This document shows, one piece after another, positions 44,844-54,430 of a stretch of 64,000 nt of DNA. Location of the stretch: the NCBI GenBank assembly GCA_963707275.1, contig CAVPPH010000010.1, positions 1-64,000 of the forward strand, written 5' to 3'. The notes under the pieces are model-generated. The model worked only from the letters and a program-made list of their open reading frames with translations, had not been told where the DNA came from and searched no databases. Made by a program: the position numbers and the translations under genes. Origin of the DNA: JACKBK01 sp963707275. GTDB taxonomy: Bacteria; Chloroflexota; Anaerolineae; JAAEKA01. Every line of letters begins with the position of its first letter. The first letter of the stretch is position 1.

Positions 44844-44961
44844 GTAAAACGCTTGCTTTGCGGCAAATTTGGTTGTTTACTTAAGGAACTTCGGCAACAA
44901 GGCATGATTGTTGTCGTAAATACCCATCTTCAGCCGCAAGGCATCTGCAAAGGAGTATCCC

Positions 44962-45715
44962 ATGACCCGCTCGAAATCACGCAGTCTCGTCACGTTGCTC
45001 GTTCTGATCATCGCGCTGGTAGCGCTGCCAGCCGCTGCGTCAGCCGCGCCGCCGCAGCCAACCCTGGGTGTGTACATCACGCCTGTCGGCAGTCCTACCT
45101 GGAGGCCGGTCGACTTCCACCTGTTCTCGGCGCCGCTCGGCACGGCAAAAAGCGGTTACGTCGAGTTCGGTGAGACGACAGAGGCTCTCTTGCCGCCGCC
45201 GAACCATCGTGCCGCACCAGGATCTGGGTATCGGACCGGGCGCGCCGCACACTGGTTACGACACAGAGATGGCAGCCGGCGTGGCAGCGAATGGCTATCG
45301 CGAAACGGTGCGGTTTCGTCCGTCGGAGTTCTCGCAATGGGATGGGCATATGGACGGCGTGGATGAACGTGCCAGATCCGGGAACGACCGGCTCCTCGCC
45401 GGACTTCACGTCAGGACCGATCATTCCCAACAGCCTCTTCCCAATCCACGTCACGGCTGTTTCCACCCGCAACGGTGCGCCGTATTCAACGTGTTCGAGG
45501 GTGACGTGCCCGCGCTTGATAGCGATCTCGACCCACCTTTCGACGTGGATGGCCACAGCCACTTCCCGTTCTTTCTGGCCGACAACTCCGACTTCGGTCC
45601 TCCTCATACGCAGGTGAATGGCAGCTATCGGTGGGACGTTACGATGCGGGACAGTGGTGGCAACGGCTGGGATATCGAGGTCGATTTCCTTATCGGGGGA
45701 TGGGGCAACCAATAG
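44962..45715 (+). CDS. Exported protein of unknown function (frameshifted)
   Basis: About 250 residues. A signal peptide (LVTLLVLIIALVALPAAASA) precedes a mature part read from three frames: LGVYITPVGSPTWRPVDFHL and SAKGYVEFG-like strands, then VPHQDLGIGPGAPHTGYDT, then PGTTGSSPDFTSGPIIPNSL, finally FNVFEGDVPALDSDLDPPFD and NGSYRWDVTMRDSGGNGWDI. The mature part is beta-rich and soluble, with no anchor. No family was recognised. It diverges from R1, which probably controls it; that is inference from layout. Confidence 0.6.
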
Positions 45716-45759
45716 GATTCACATGGTCGCTGTCAGTTGACAGCATTTTGTGAAGGCCG

Positions 45760-45859
45760 AGCCCCTTCGGGTTTCCGTGTGTTCACCGCGACTCGCGACC
45801 CACAACGTCGCATCCATCGCAGGCGAGTCGTGGTGAACCACGAGAAACCCGAAGGGGCT
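45760..45859. repeat. 100-bp hairpin element
   Basis: Two 37-nt arms (45760-45796, 45823-45859) align without gaps. AGCCCCTTCGGGTTTC pairs perfectly, a 5x5 internal loop follows, then GTTCACCGCGACTCGC pairs with one mismatch. The central loop is 26 nt. It lies between the exported protein and the first solute-binding protein and may be a terminator, an RNA processing site or a non-autonomous palindromic element. Confidence 0.85.
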
Positions 45860-45904
45860 GGCGGATCAGGTTTTCGCAAGCAGGACTGATCGATGTCCCT
45901 CGGT

Positions 45905-45985
45905 GGACTGACAGTCCTGCTCTATCGTACAAGTTTCCCAACGCGTGTGCAAGTGGCTGTACAGCCAGACCGGGACTGTCAGTCC
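45905..45985. repeat. Paired palindromic motif GGACTGACAGTCC
   Basis: GGACTGACAGTCC (45905-45917) and its complement GGACTGTCAGTCC (45973-45985) form 13-bp arms; each arm is itself nearly palindromic. The same word occurs at 33806-33818 upstream of the GDPD gene. Confidence 0.75.
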
Positions 45986-46043
45986 TGCCCGAAGGAGGAT
46001 TGATCCGTGACATTCATTCACTCATTGATCGGAGGAGAAGGTT

Positions 46044-47946
46044 ATGTTTCACAGGAAGTGGGCCGCACTCTTTGTGGTCGTGATCCTAGCAAGCCTGGCG
46101 CTGTCTGCCTGCCAGGCGCCGGCGCCGCCGGCTCAACCGGTGGTTCAGACCGTCGTCGTCCAGCAGACGGTGGTGCAGACCGTCGTCCAGACAGTCGAGT
46201 CGACCGTAGAGACGGTCAAGGAAGTAGTGGTCACCGCGACGCCTGAGGCCGGCGAGAAGGTGACGCTCAACATCAATCTCGGCGAGGAGCCGGCGACGCT
46301 CGATCCCTCGCTGGTCGCTGACGTCACCTCGGCCGAAGTCGTCGACAACCTGTTCCTGGGCTTGACCAACATCGGCGCCGATGGCAGCGTCGAGCCGGAG
46401 TTGGCCACCGACTGGAGCGTGTCCGACGACCGGCTGACCTACACGTTCAACATGCGCGACGACGCGACCTGGGTGACGCTACACACCGTCGGGCGGCATG
46501 CAGGAGTTGGGACCGGTCACCGCCTATGACGTGGTCTACGGCGTGCGCCGCACCTGCGACCCGCGCACGGGATCGACCTACGCCTACATCGACTACATCA
46601 TCGCCGGCTGCCAGGAGTTGAACACCACCGACCTGAACGGGATGAGTGAGGACGAAATCCAGGCGCTGGTGGACAGCGTCGGCGTCAGCGCACCCGACAG
46701 CTACACCGTCCAGTTCACCGTGGACACGCCGGCTGCCTACTTCCCCGGCATCGCCGGCATGTGGGGCAACCGGCCGCAGTACCGCGCCGCCATCGAGGCG
46801 CACGGCGAGCGCTGGACCGAGCCGGGCTTCATGGTCAGCAACGGCCCCTACACGCTGGTGAGCTGGTTCCACGGCGACAACATGGCGCTGGAGAAGAACC
46901 CCTTCTGGTACGGCTGGGACGAGGCGACCGGCAACATCGAGCGCATCGAGGTGGCCATGGTGCCGGAAGAGACGACTTCCATTCGCGCTGTACGAGACAG
47001 GTGAACTGGACACGGAGTTCGTGCCCGTCGCCGATCGGGAACGTGTCAAGAACGATCCGGTGCTGAGCCAGGAGTACAGCCGCTGCGCCGCGCGCCTGTA
47101 CCACCTACGTCGGCTTCACCAACTCCAAGCCGCCCATGGACAACGTACTGGTGCGGCGGGCGCTGTCGGCCGCCATCGACCGCCAGAGCCTGATCGACAA
47201 CGTCACTCAAGGACAACCGCATCCCGGCCAACGCCTTTGCGCCGGCTATGATCTTCGGCAACGCGGCCGGCGACACGGAGATCGCGCCCTGGACGTTGCC
47301 TGAAAGCATGGGCGGCTGGGGCTACGAGAAGGCGCTGGCGCAGGCCAAGGAGTGGCTGGCCGAAGCGGGCTACCCGGACGGGCAGGGCTTCCCGACGATC
47401 ACCTACATGCACATCAAGAGCGAGAGCGCCAGCCAGATTGCCCAGGCCATCCAGTCGATGTGGAAGGAGGGACTCGGCATTGATATGCAGATCGAGACGC
47501 AGGAGGGCAATGTCGTGCTGAACACGCTCCAACCGACCACGCCTCTGGCAGGAGCGACCGCACGCCTGGTTACATGGGCTGGTGCGCCGACTACGCCGAC
47601 GAGAACAACTGGGTGCACGAGGTGTTCAACAGCGATGAAGGCGCCGAACTGGTTGAGCTGGGACGAAAGCGCCAATGCGCCGCTGGGGCCCGGATGGCAA
47701 GAGCTTCAACCAGTTGACCAAGGAAGCGCAGTTGACCGAAGATCCGGCCGAACGCCAGGCGCTATACCGCGCCGCCGAGAAGATCCTGGTCGACGACGCC
47801 GCAGGCTTTGCACCGCTCTACTACCGTCGTGAGCAACGTGAGTAACCAAGCCCTACCTACAGCGCACCTATCCCAGCATCGGCGGCAACGAGTGGTACAA
47901 CTGGGTGCTGGATTGGGACGCCAAGCAGAAAGCACTTGGCAACTAG
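46044..47946 (+). CDS. SBP1: solitary oligopeptide-type solute-binding lipoprotein (frameshifted)
   Basis: About 630 residues, family 5 (DppA/OppA-like). The lipoprotein signal ALFVVVILASLALSACQ gives a lipidated cysteine. A Val/Gln/Thr-rich linker (QTVVVQQTVVQTVVQTVEST) follows, then EPATLDPSLVADVTSAEVVD, ATDWSVSDDRLTYTF, GPVTAYDVVYGVRRTCDPRT, LEKNPFWYGWDEATGNIERI and later ADYADENNWVHEVFNSDEG, to WVLDWDAKQKALGN at 47946. Six or more indels break the frame; codons match SBP2 throughout. No permease or ATPase genes are adjacent, so it serves a distant transporter or acts as a receptor. It converges with R2, 6 bp apart. Confidence 0.85.
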
Positions 47947-47952
47947 TGCAAG

Positions 47953-50589
47953 TCATGGGGAAGTCTCTCGATCCTGGACGGCCAGCACTCCTTCCAGGAT
48001 CGAGACCGGCTTCTGTAATTACTTGGCCGAATGGCTGTCGCTGACCTCGTGTCCACGCAGCACCGAAACTTTCCGTGTCAAGATGGGCTTGTGCTGCCTC
48101 GATCAGCCGATCGCAGTCGGCTCGGTAGATTGGCCACATGCGATAGTTCTCGTTGTCGGCGGCATCAGCCGCGCCAAGCAGGGCAACAGCCAACTCGTAC
48201 TTGCCCAAGCTCCAGAGCCAGGCTGGCCGGGCCAATGCACCAGAGACTCCATTCATCTCTGTTGACCGATATTCCTGGCAGACTGGCGCGGTACCAGGGA
48301 ATTGCGCCTGCGTAATCGCCTTCGTCCTGGACTAACCTCGCTAGGCTAAGGTAGGAGCCACAAAGATTGGGGTCCTGCTCGTTCCCAAGTTTCTTGAAAC
48401 GCCGTAGCATCTGGTCTAGAAACGCGTGGGCTGCAACAAAATCCTTCTGTCGAATTGTCGTGAGAAGTCAGACCAGTAAGTGTTTCCACACTAATGTAGC
48501 TTTCCCCGCTTTGCCGCTCGATTGTCATACTTTGTTCGAAGAGCGATCTTGCACGACCGAGATCGCCATTTGCATAGGCAACTTCACCCAGCCGGTTCAG
48601 TGGCCATGTAAACCCCAGACCTTCCCGTTGCGCAATGGCAAGGTTTTCCTCGCCTAACTCCTGTGCTCGAACAAAATCACCTCTCACTAAGGCTACTTTT
48701 GTGAGGAAAAAGAGAGCCCACGAGACGCCGGAAGGCGATTTAAGTTCTCTGTAACACGCGAGAGCATTTTCAAGGTACCGATTGGCAGCGGTTGAGTCTT
48801 GCAACCACCACAACGCCATTCGTCCCAGAAGCGTCAAGGCATCAGCTTTTCCCTGGTCATATCCAAAATATGTGCTGATGGCCAGGCATTCTTCAAACAT
48901 GGTTCGCGCCTGGGCAACCTCTCCCTTGTATAACATGATGATGCCTGCTTCATACAGCACCCTTGCTCGTGCAATGGTTGGATCTGAGGCACCGGGAAGC
49001 GCAAGTATCTTGTCAATCAAATGGATTGCCTCTGCGTAGGGACCTCGCTGACGATACCAACTTGCAAGATACGCGGTAATGAGCAAGGACGCTTGTCGTT
49101 CGTGTTGGATAGCCGAAGCATGGGCTGCACGCATGTTGTGGATTTCGTCATCGATCAGGCGGTTCGTGCAGTAGGCGTCTAGGATTGGGATCCATTCGAT
49201 CGGCGTTCTCAACGAGTTGTAAGAAACTGCTGGCATGGCGGGCCCGCAGAGCGTCTTCCTCCCCGCTGGCAGCCAGCCTCTCCAGGCCGAACTCGCGCAC
49301 CGTTTCCAGCATTGCATACCGTGTTTCACCGTACAGTCCGATCTCACGCTGCACCAAGTTTCTTTCTAGAAGCAGGGCGATGCCGCCCAGGACGGTTGCC
49401 TCCTGGTTTTCCTGGTCGTTCTTCTCCCCACACACCATCTCGGCGGCCTCCAGCGTGAAGCCGCCGGCGAAGACCGACAGACGCCGGAACAGCGTCTGCT
49501 CGGCCGGCGAGAGCAGGTCGTAGCTCCAGCCGATGGCGCCGCGCAGGGTCTTCTGGCGGGCGGAGACGTCGCGCAGGCCGTCGGTCGAGAGCAGCCACGG
49601 GCCGTGCAGGCGCTGCCAGCAGCTCCTTCGGCGGCAGCAGCTTGACCCGCGCCGCGACCAGCTCGATGGCCAGCGGCAGGCCGTCCAGCCGGCGGCACAG
49701 CTCGGCCACCGCGGCGGCGTTGCCGTCGTCGACGGCGAAGTCGGGCAGCACCGCCTCGGCGCGGTCGGCGAAGAGTGCTACCGACGGGTAGCGCAGCATG
49801 TCGCTGGCCGTGACCACGCTCGCGCCGGCCATCTCGGCCGGCAGCGCCAGCGGCAGGACGTGGATCTGCCGTTCGCCGCGCACTCGCAGCGGCTGGCGGC
49901 TGGTGACCAGCACGTGCAGCCACGGACAGCGTCGCAGCAGGTCGTCCACCAGCGGCGCGGCGGCCACGATCTGCTCGAAGTTGTCCAGCACCAGGAGCAG
50001 GTGCTTCTCCTCCAGATAGGCGCGCAGTTGCAGTTCCGGCGGGTTGGGACCGCTCATCTGCAAGCCCAGCGCCTGCGCGATCGCCGCGGCCACCTGGTCG
50101 GGGTCGGTGACCGGCGCCAGGCGCACGAAGAAGACGCCGTCGTCGAACTGCTCCAGCACATCCTCGGCCACGGCCAGGGAGAGCCGCGTCTTGCCGACGC
50201 CGGGCGGACCGACGAGGGTGACCAGCCGCGCGCCGTCGCTCAACAGCCGCCGTCGTACCACGGTGATGTCGTGGGCGCGGCCGATGAGCGGCGTGAGCTG
50301 GGCGGGGAGGTTGTTGGGGCGCTGTGGACGCAGCAGGCGCGCGGTGGTCGGTGAAGTCCTCGACCGTGCCGCGCGCCAGGGCGATCAGGTCGGGCAGGTC
50401 GGCGTCGTCTGCGCCGAGCGCCTGCGCCAGGGACGTGACCAGCGGCGCGGACGGTTGCAGGTCGCCGCTTTCGATTTTGCGCAGCGTGACCTCGGCGCAG
50501 CCCGCCTGCTGCGCCAGCGCTTTCTGTGTCAGCCCCAGCGCCTTGCGCCGTTGTTTGAGCCAGTGGCCGAAGGTTGTTGTCTTAAGCAT
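47953..50589 (-). CDS. R2: XRE / STAND ATPase / TPR regulator (frameshifted)
   Basis: About 880 residues with R1's domain order. The start is MLKTTTFGHWLKQRRKALGL, followed by the same helix-turn-helix and NB-ARC text as R3 (for example AGCAEVTLRKIESGDLQPSA, VGPPGVGKTRLSLAV, LLLVLDNFEQIV). The TPR half resembles R4 (RGPYAEAIHLIDKILALPGA, LLGRMALWWLQDSTAANRYL) more than R3. The C-terminus is rebuilt as VSILEGVLAVQDRETSP with TGA at 47953. Indels fall near 50,345, 49,610, 49,345, 48,460 and 48,260. Its ATG overlaps the R3 stop by 8 nt (ATGCTTAA), so R3 and R2 form one transcript with coupled translation. Confidence 0.85.
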
Positions 50590-53267
50590 GCCGTGCCTCA
50601 GGTGCTGCTTGTTCCTCGACGCGCAGCACTTCCTCCAGGATCGAGACCGCCTCCTCTGATCACCTGTTCGAATGCGAAGTTCGCGCCCTTCCGTCCACGC
50701 AGCATCAAAGCGCTCGACACCCAGGTGGGTGCGGGCGACTGTCGACGAGGCGATTGTAGTCGTTTCGCTGGAAGGGCATCAGAGCGATAATCTGGCATGT
50801 CCGCAGCCTCGATCATGCCTAACAGCTTGGCGGCCAACTCGTGTCGCTCCAAGGCTTCGGCCAGAGCAGCCAGACCAAGGCCCCAGTCACACCAATCTGT
50901 TCTGTCATACCTCACTCCAGGCAGGCCTACTCGTACAACCGACTGCGCCAGCGTAGTCACCTTCTGACCTGCGCCAGTATCCCCAGAAGCAGGTAGCAAT
51001 CACAGAGTTGGCGTATTGCCAATAGTAGTTGTTTCCCTTGAGCATGCTATGACCTCATCCAGAAAGGCATGGGCAGCCGGGAAGTCCCCTGGCGCGTCGC
51101 AATCTCTGCCAAATCAACAAGGGTGCTCATGTCAGTGCCTCATCCTTCCGTGTTGCCGCTCAATCGACAATGCCTGCTCGTAATAGCGATCGTGCCTCAT
51201 CAAGGTCACCTTCAGCGTACGCGATGGCCCCCAGATCTTGTAGCGGCCATGGAAACCTGAAGCCTGCCTGCTGTGCGATGGTGAGCGCTTTCCTCGCTCA
51301 GCGCTCGTGCCGCGCGAAAGGCTTCCCGTATGACATGCGATTTCGGCCAGGAATGCACAGAGAGATAAGGAAATACCGTCGGGGTCGTCCAGCTTTCTGA
51401 TAGATTGAGAGCGAGCTTGTTCAAGATATTGGACAGCTATACTCTGATCATATCGGCCGTACCAAGTGAATTTGTCCCAGGCCATAGCAGGGCATCAGCC
51501 TCCCCCTTTTCGTATTCCAGTTCCTGGCTGAGAACAAGGCTCTCTTCAGCATAGGCCTGAGCTTATCGCATTCATTGCTACACGAGCATGAGGATTGCCT
51601 GCCTCACGCAGAGCCTTCGCTCGGGGAATCGTATGGGCTGAGGCGTCAGGCAAGGCGAGAACTTCTTCTATCAAACGCATGCCTTCCGCATATGGACCTC
51701 GTTGGCCAAACCAGCGCAAGATAGGGCTGCGGTCAGCAACAACGCGGCCTGAACGTCAGTTCCATCGCCCAGGCCAGTGCAGCGCGCACGTTGTGGATTT
51801 CGTCGTCGACGAAGTGGCGTACCTGCCAGAAGCCGGAGTCTAGGTCCAGAATGTTCGGCTTTCTCGACAAGTCGGAGAAGCAACTTACATGCCGTGCGCG
51901 TAACACCTCTTCTTGGCTGGCTCGAATTCATCCGTTCCAACCCGTACTCGCGCACCGTCTCGAGCATGACGTAGCGCGGATCACCGTACATGCCAGTTTC
52001 ACGGTGCAACAGGCTCTTGTCCAGCAACGAACCGATGCCGTCGAGCACCTGGGCGGCGAGAGGGGGAGCGGGAGCGGGGAGAGAGGGTTTCTCCGCACAG
52101 CAGTTCGGCCGCTTCCAGCGTGAAGCCGCCGACAAAGACGGACAGGTACGTGAACAGCGCCTGCTCGACCGGCGAGAGCAGGTCATAGCTCCAGCCGATG
52201 GCGCCGCGCAGGGTCTTCTGGCGGGCGGAGACGTCGCGCAGGCCGTCGGTCGAGAGCAGCCACGGGCCGTGCAGGCGCGCCAGCAACTCGTTCGGCGGCA
52301 GCAGCTTGACCCGCGCCGCGACCAGCTCGATGGCCAGCGGCAGGCCGTCCAGCCGGCGGCACAGCTCGGCCACGGCGGCGGCGTTGCCGTCGTCGACGGC
52401 GAAGTCGGGCAGCACCGCCTCGGCGCGGTCGGCGAAGAGGGCCACCGACGGGTAGCGCAGCATGTCCTGGGCGGTCACCGCGCTCGGCGGCCGACGCAGC
52501 CAGCCGGCAGCGCCAGCGGCTGGACGTGGATCTGCCGTTCGCCGCGCACCCGCAGCGGCTGGCGGCTGGTCACCAGCACGTGCAGCCACGGACAGCGGCG
52601 CAGCAGGTCGTCCACCAGCGGCGCGGCGGCCACGATCTGCTCGAAGTTGTCCAGCACCAGGAGCAGGTGCTTCTCCTCCAGCCAGGCGCGGCAGTTGCAG
52701 CTCCGGCGGGTTGGGGCCGCCCATCTGCAAGCCCAGCGTCTGCGCGATGGCCGCTGCCACTTGGGCGGGGTCGCTGACCGGCGCCAGGCGCACGAAGAAG
52801 ACGCCGTCGTCGAACTGTTCCAGCACGTCCTCGGCCACGGCCAGGGAAAGCCGCGTCTTGCCGACGCCGGGCGGGCCGAGGAGGGTGACCAGCCGCGCGC
52901 CGTCGCTCAACAGCCGCCGTCGCACCACGGTGATGTCGTGGGCGCGGCCGATGAGCGGCGTGAGTTGGGCGGGCAGGTTGTTGGGGCGCTGTGGACGGAG
53001 GAGGCGCGCGGTGGTGGTGAAGTCCTCGACCGTGCCGCGCGCCAGGGCGATCAGGTCGGGTAGGTCGGCGTCGTCTGCGCCGAGCGCCTGCGCCAGGGAC
53101 GTGACCAGCGGCGCGGAGGGCTGCAGGTCGCCGCTTTCGATCTTGCGCAGCGTGACCTCGGCGCAGCCTGCCTGCTGCGCCAGCGCTTTCTGTGTCAGCC
53201 CCAGCGCCTTGCGCCGCTGTTTGAGCCAATGACCGAAGTCGCCTGTCCTGGCAACCCTGTCTGCCAT
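50582..53267 (-). CDS. R3: XRE / STAND ATPase / TPR regulator (frameshifted)
   Basis: Begins MADRVARTGDFGHWLKQRRK, then matches R2 almost word for word through the helix-turn-helix and ATPase. LIGRAHDITVVRRRLLSDGA leads to LGPPGVGKTRLSLAV, and ELCRRLDGLPLAIELVAARV and RQKTLRGAIGWSYDLLSPVE follow. The TPR half is heavily broken by indels (about 50,650-52,090) but still shows DRTDWCDWGLGLAALAEALE and a C-terminus VSILEEVLRVEEQAAPEARHA ending at 50582. The decay in the TPR half could be sequencing error or real. It diverges from Ig-like protein genes at 53.5-54.2 kb, with two shared DNA motifs between. Confidence 0.8.
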
Positions 53268-53299
53268 TGTTTCCTCTTTGTCGCCATCAAATCCAAAAG

Positions 53300-53315
53300 T
53301 GTGACCGAATTCACC
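53300..53315. promoter_or_regulatory. CRP-like palindrome beside R3
   Basis: TGTGA-CCGAAT-TCACC, 32 bp upstream of the R3 start. It is part of a conserved block with the R4 upstream region (..TTTTTGTG.GA..CTTCATAGCG) that includes the perfect site at 63594-63613. Confidence 0.55.
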
Positions 53316-53470
53316 GTTTTTGTGTGACCCGCTTCATAGCGGGATTTGCAAACATGCGCGATGATGTCCTCAACCAACTGGTTCGATCCATTTGGGGCCT
53401 ACATCTCAATCCCTGTGCTCACATCGTATCTATGTGTCGCCCGGACGGTCGCGGTATTGTATCACATTGT

Positions 53471-53487
53471 TATCGGTATTGGTATCG
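53471..53487. promoter_or_regulatory. TATCG direct repeat, copy 2
   Basis: TATCG-GTATTGG-TATCG with a 12-bp period, preceded by TTGTATCACATTG. The same 30-bp text occurs upstream of the exported gene next to R4. Confidence 0.65.
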
Positions 53488-53525
53488 CAAATCGATTCCA
53501 AGAAGGGCACAAATCCGCTTCAATA

Positions 53526-53771
53526 ATGACAGGTGGCGACAGGGCCGATATTGTCGACGACGCGGTCCTCCGGGTCTACCCTGACTGGTCCCAGGTCAGG
53601 GTAGACGATCTGGAATACCTGGTGACCGATGGGACATACGTTGTCAGCGACGGCTCTGCCCTGCGCCGGGCGCACTTGTCCGTGATGTATTGGCCGGTCA
53701 TGCAGCCCCGGCGGGCGGTCTGGCTGGAGGCTCGTCCCCGCAGGACGGTCGATCGCATCAGGTTGCGATGA
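53526..53771 (+). CDS. Short Ig-like domain fragment, possible degenerate duplicate
   Basis: About 81 residues if ATG 53526 is used. The core VLRVYPDWSQVRVDDLEYLV continues TDGTYVVSDGSALRRA, echoing the C-terminal half of the next gene (TVRVYVDWASYLAD, HGTYIVSNGYAQSRA). It lacks the signal peptide and the first half of that protein, so it looks like a truncated tandem duplicate. The same upstream DNA near R4 has no ATG at this place, which weakens the start. Its TGA lies against the ribosome site of the following gene. Confidence 0.4.
   Translation: MTGGDRADIVDDAVLRVYPDWSQVRVDDLEYLVTDGTYVVSDGSALRRAHLSVMYWPVMQPRRAVWLEARPRRTVDRIRLR
53574..53606. repeat. Perfect 12-bp stem, 9-nt loop, inside the fragment
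   Basis: GTCTACCCTGAC (53574-53585) and GTCAGGGTAGAC (53595-53606). The arms code for VYPDW and QVRVD, so the hairpin may be the site where a duplication or deletion occurred. Confidence 0.8.
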
Positions 53772-53785
53772 AAGGAGAATGTGTG

Positions 53786-54178
53786 ATGAACATCCTGTTG
53801 ATAGTTGTGATCCTGGTTGTCAGCCTGATCCCGCTGCCGGCCAGAGAACGGTATCATGTCCCGGTTGCCCGGGCCGATGATCGGACGCTGGTGTATCAAA
53901 TGCCATACGTTGACATTGACGTCGTCAACAACGACTTCGGCCCGGGCCGGAACAGTTTGCACGTGGTCGCGGTCACGGTCGCTCAAGGCCAGGGGGTGGA
54001 GATCATTGACGGGTCAACGGTGCGGGTGTACGTCGATTGGGCCAGCTATTTGGCCGACGCCACTGCCAACGATGCTGTGGCGGGCAGAGTAGCCCACGGA
54101 ACCTACATCGTCAGCAACGGCTACGCCCAGTCGCGGGCGCAGTGGGCGGTGTGGTACGTGCCGGATATGAAGGTCTGA
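53786..54178 (+). CDS. Exported single Ig-like (cadherin-type) domain protein
   Basis: About 130 residues. A signal sequence (MNILLIVVILVVSLIPLPA) precedes PVARADDRTLVYQMPYVDID, VVNNDFGPGRNSLHVVAVT and GSTVRVYVDWASYLAD. This is the 'A.DD....VDIDV..NDFG..L.V..VT' pattern of bacterial Ig/cadherin-like repeats found in adhesins. ATG 53786 is chosen because AAGGAG lies 9 bp upstream. Only one domain is present and there is no anchor. It is likely driven from the TATCG-containing region between it and R3. Confidence 0.65.
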   Translation: MNILLIVVILVVSLIPLPARERYHVPVARADDRTLVYQMPYVDIDVVNNDFGPGRNSLHVVAVTVAQGQGVEIIDGSTVRVYVDWASYLADATANDAVAGRVAHGTYIVSNGYAQSRAQWAVWYVPDMKV

Positions 54179-54214
54179 ACCAATCGATACAGCGCGGTTC
54201 TCTTGCCACATTTA

Positions 54215-54230
54215 TATCGCTTTTGTATCG
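54215..54230. promoter_or_regulatory. TATCG direct repeat, copy 3
   Basis: TATCG-CTTTTG-TATCG with 11-bp period, upstream of SBP2. The surrounding CCACATTTATATCG...GTCAAACCCTTG...GTTGTTTACTGG aligns with the R1 gap. Confidence 0.65.
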
Positions 54231-54430
54231 GTCAAACCCTTGCGGCGCGGCTGCTTGCGTTGTTTACTGGAGGAACAGTGATACCTTGCAGGGTTTACCT
54301 GCCGTTGCGAGCGGCGCCGGGCGAGCTGGGTTTGGAGGGTTTTCGTGCCCACTCAGGCTGCTGAGGATTAAGAGTCCTGCTTGTGAGGTTTCGCTTGATT
54401 GACATCGTTCGTATTCCGGAGGTAGAGGAA

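Noticed and set aside
51990..53063. Plus-strand open frame across R3
   Set aside because: Antisense shadow of the STAND ATPase coding region; the same shadow occurs at R1, R2 and R4.
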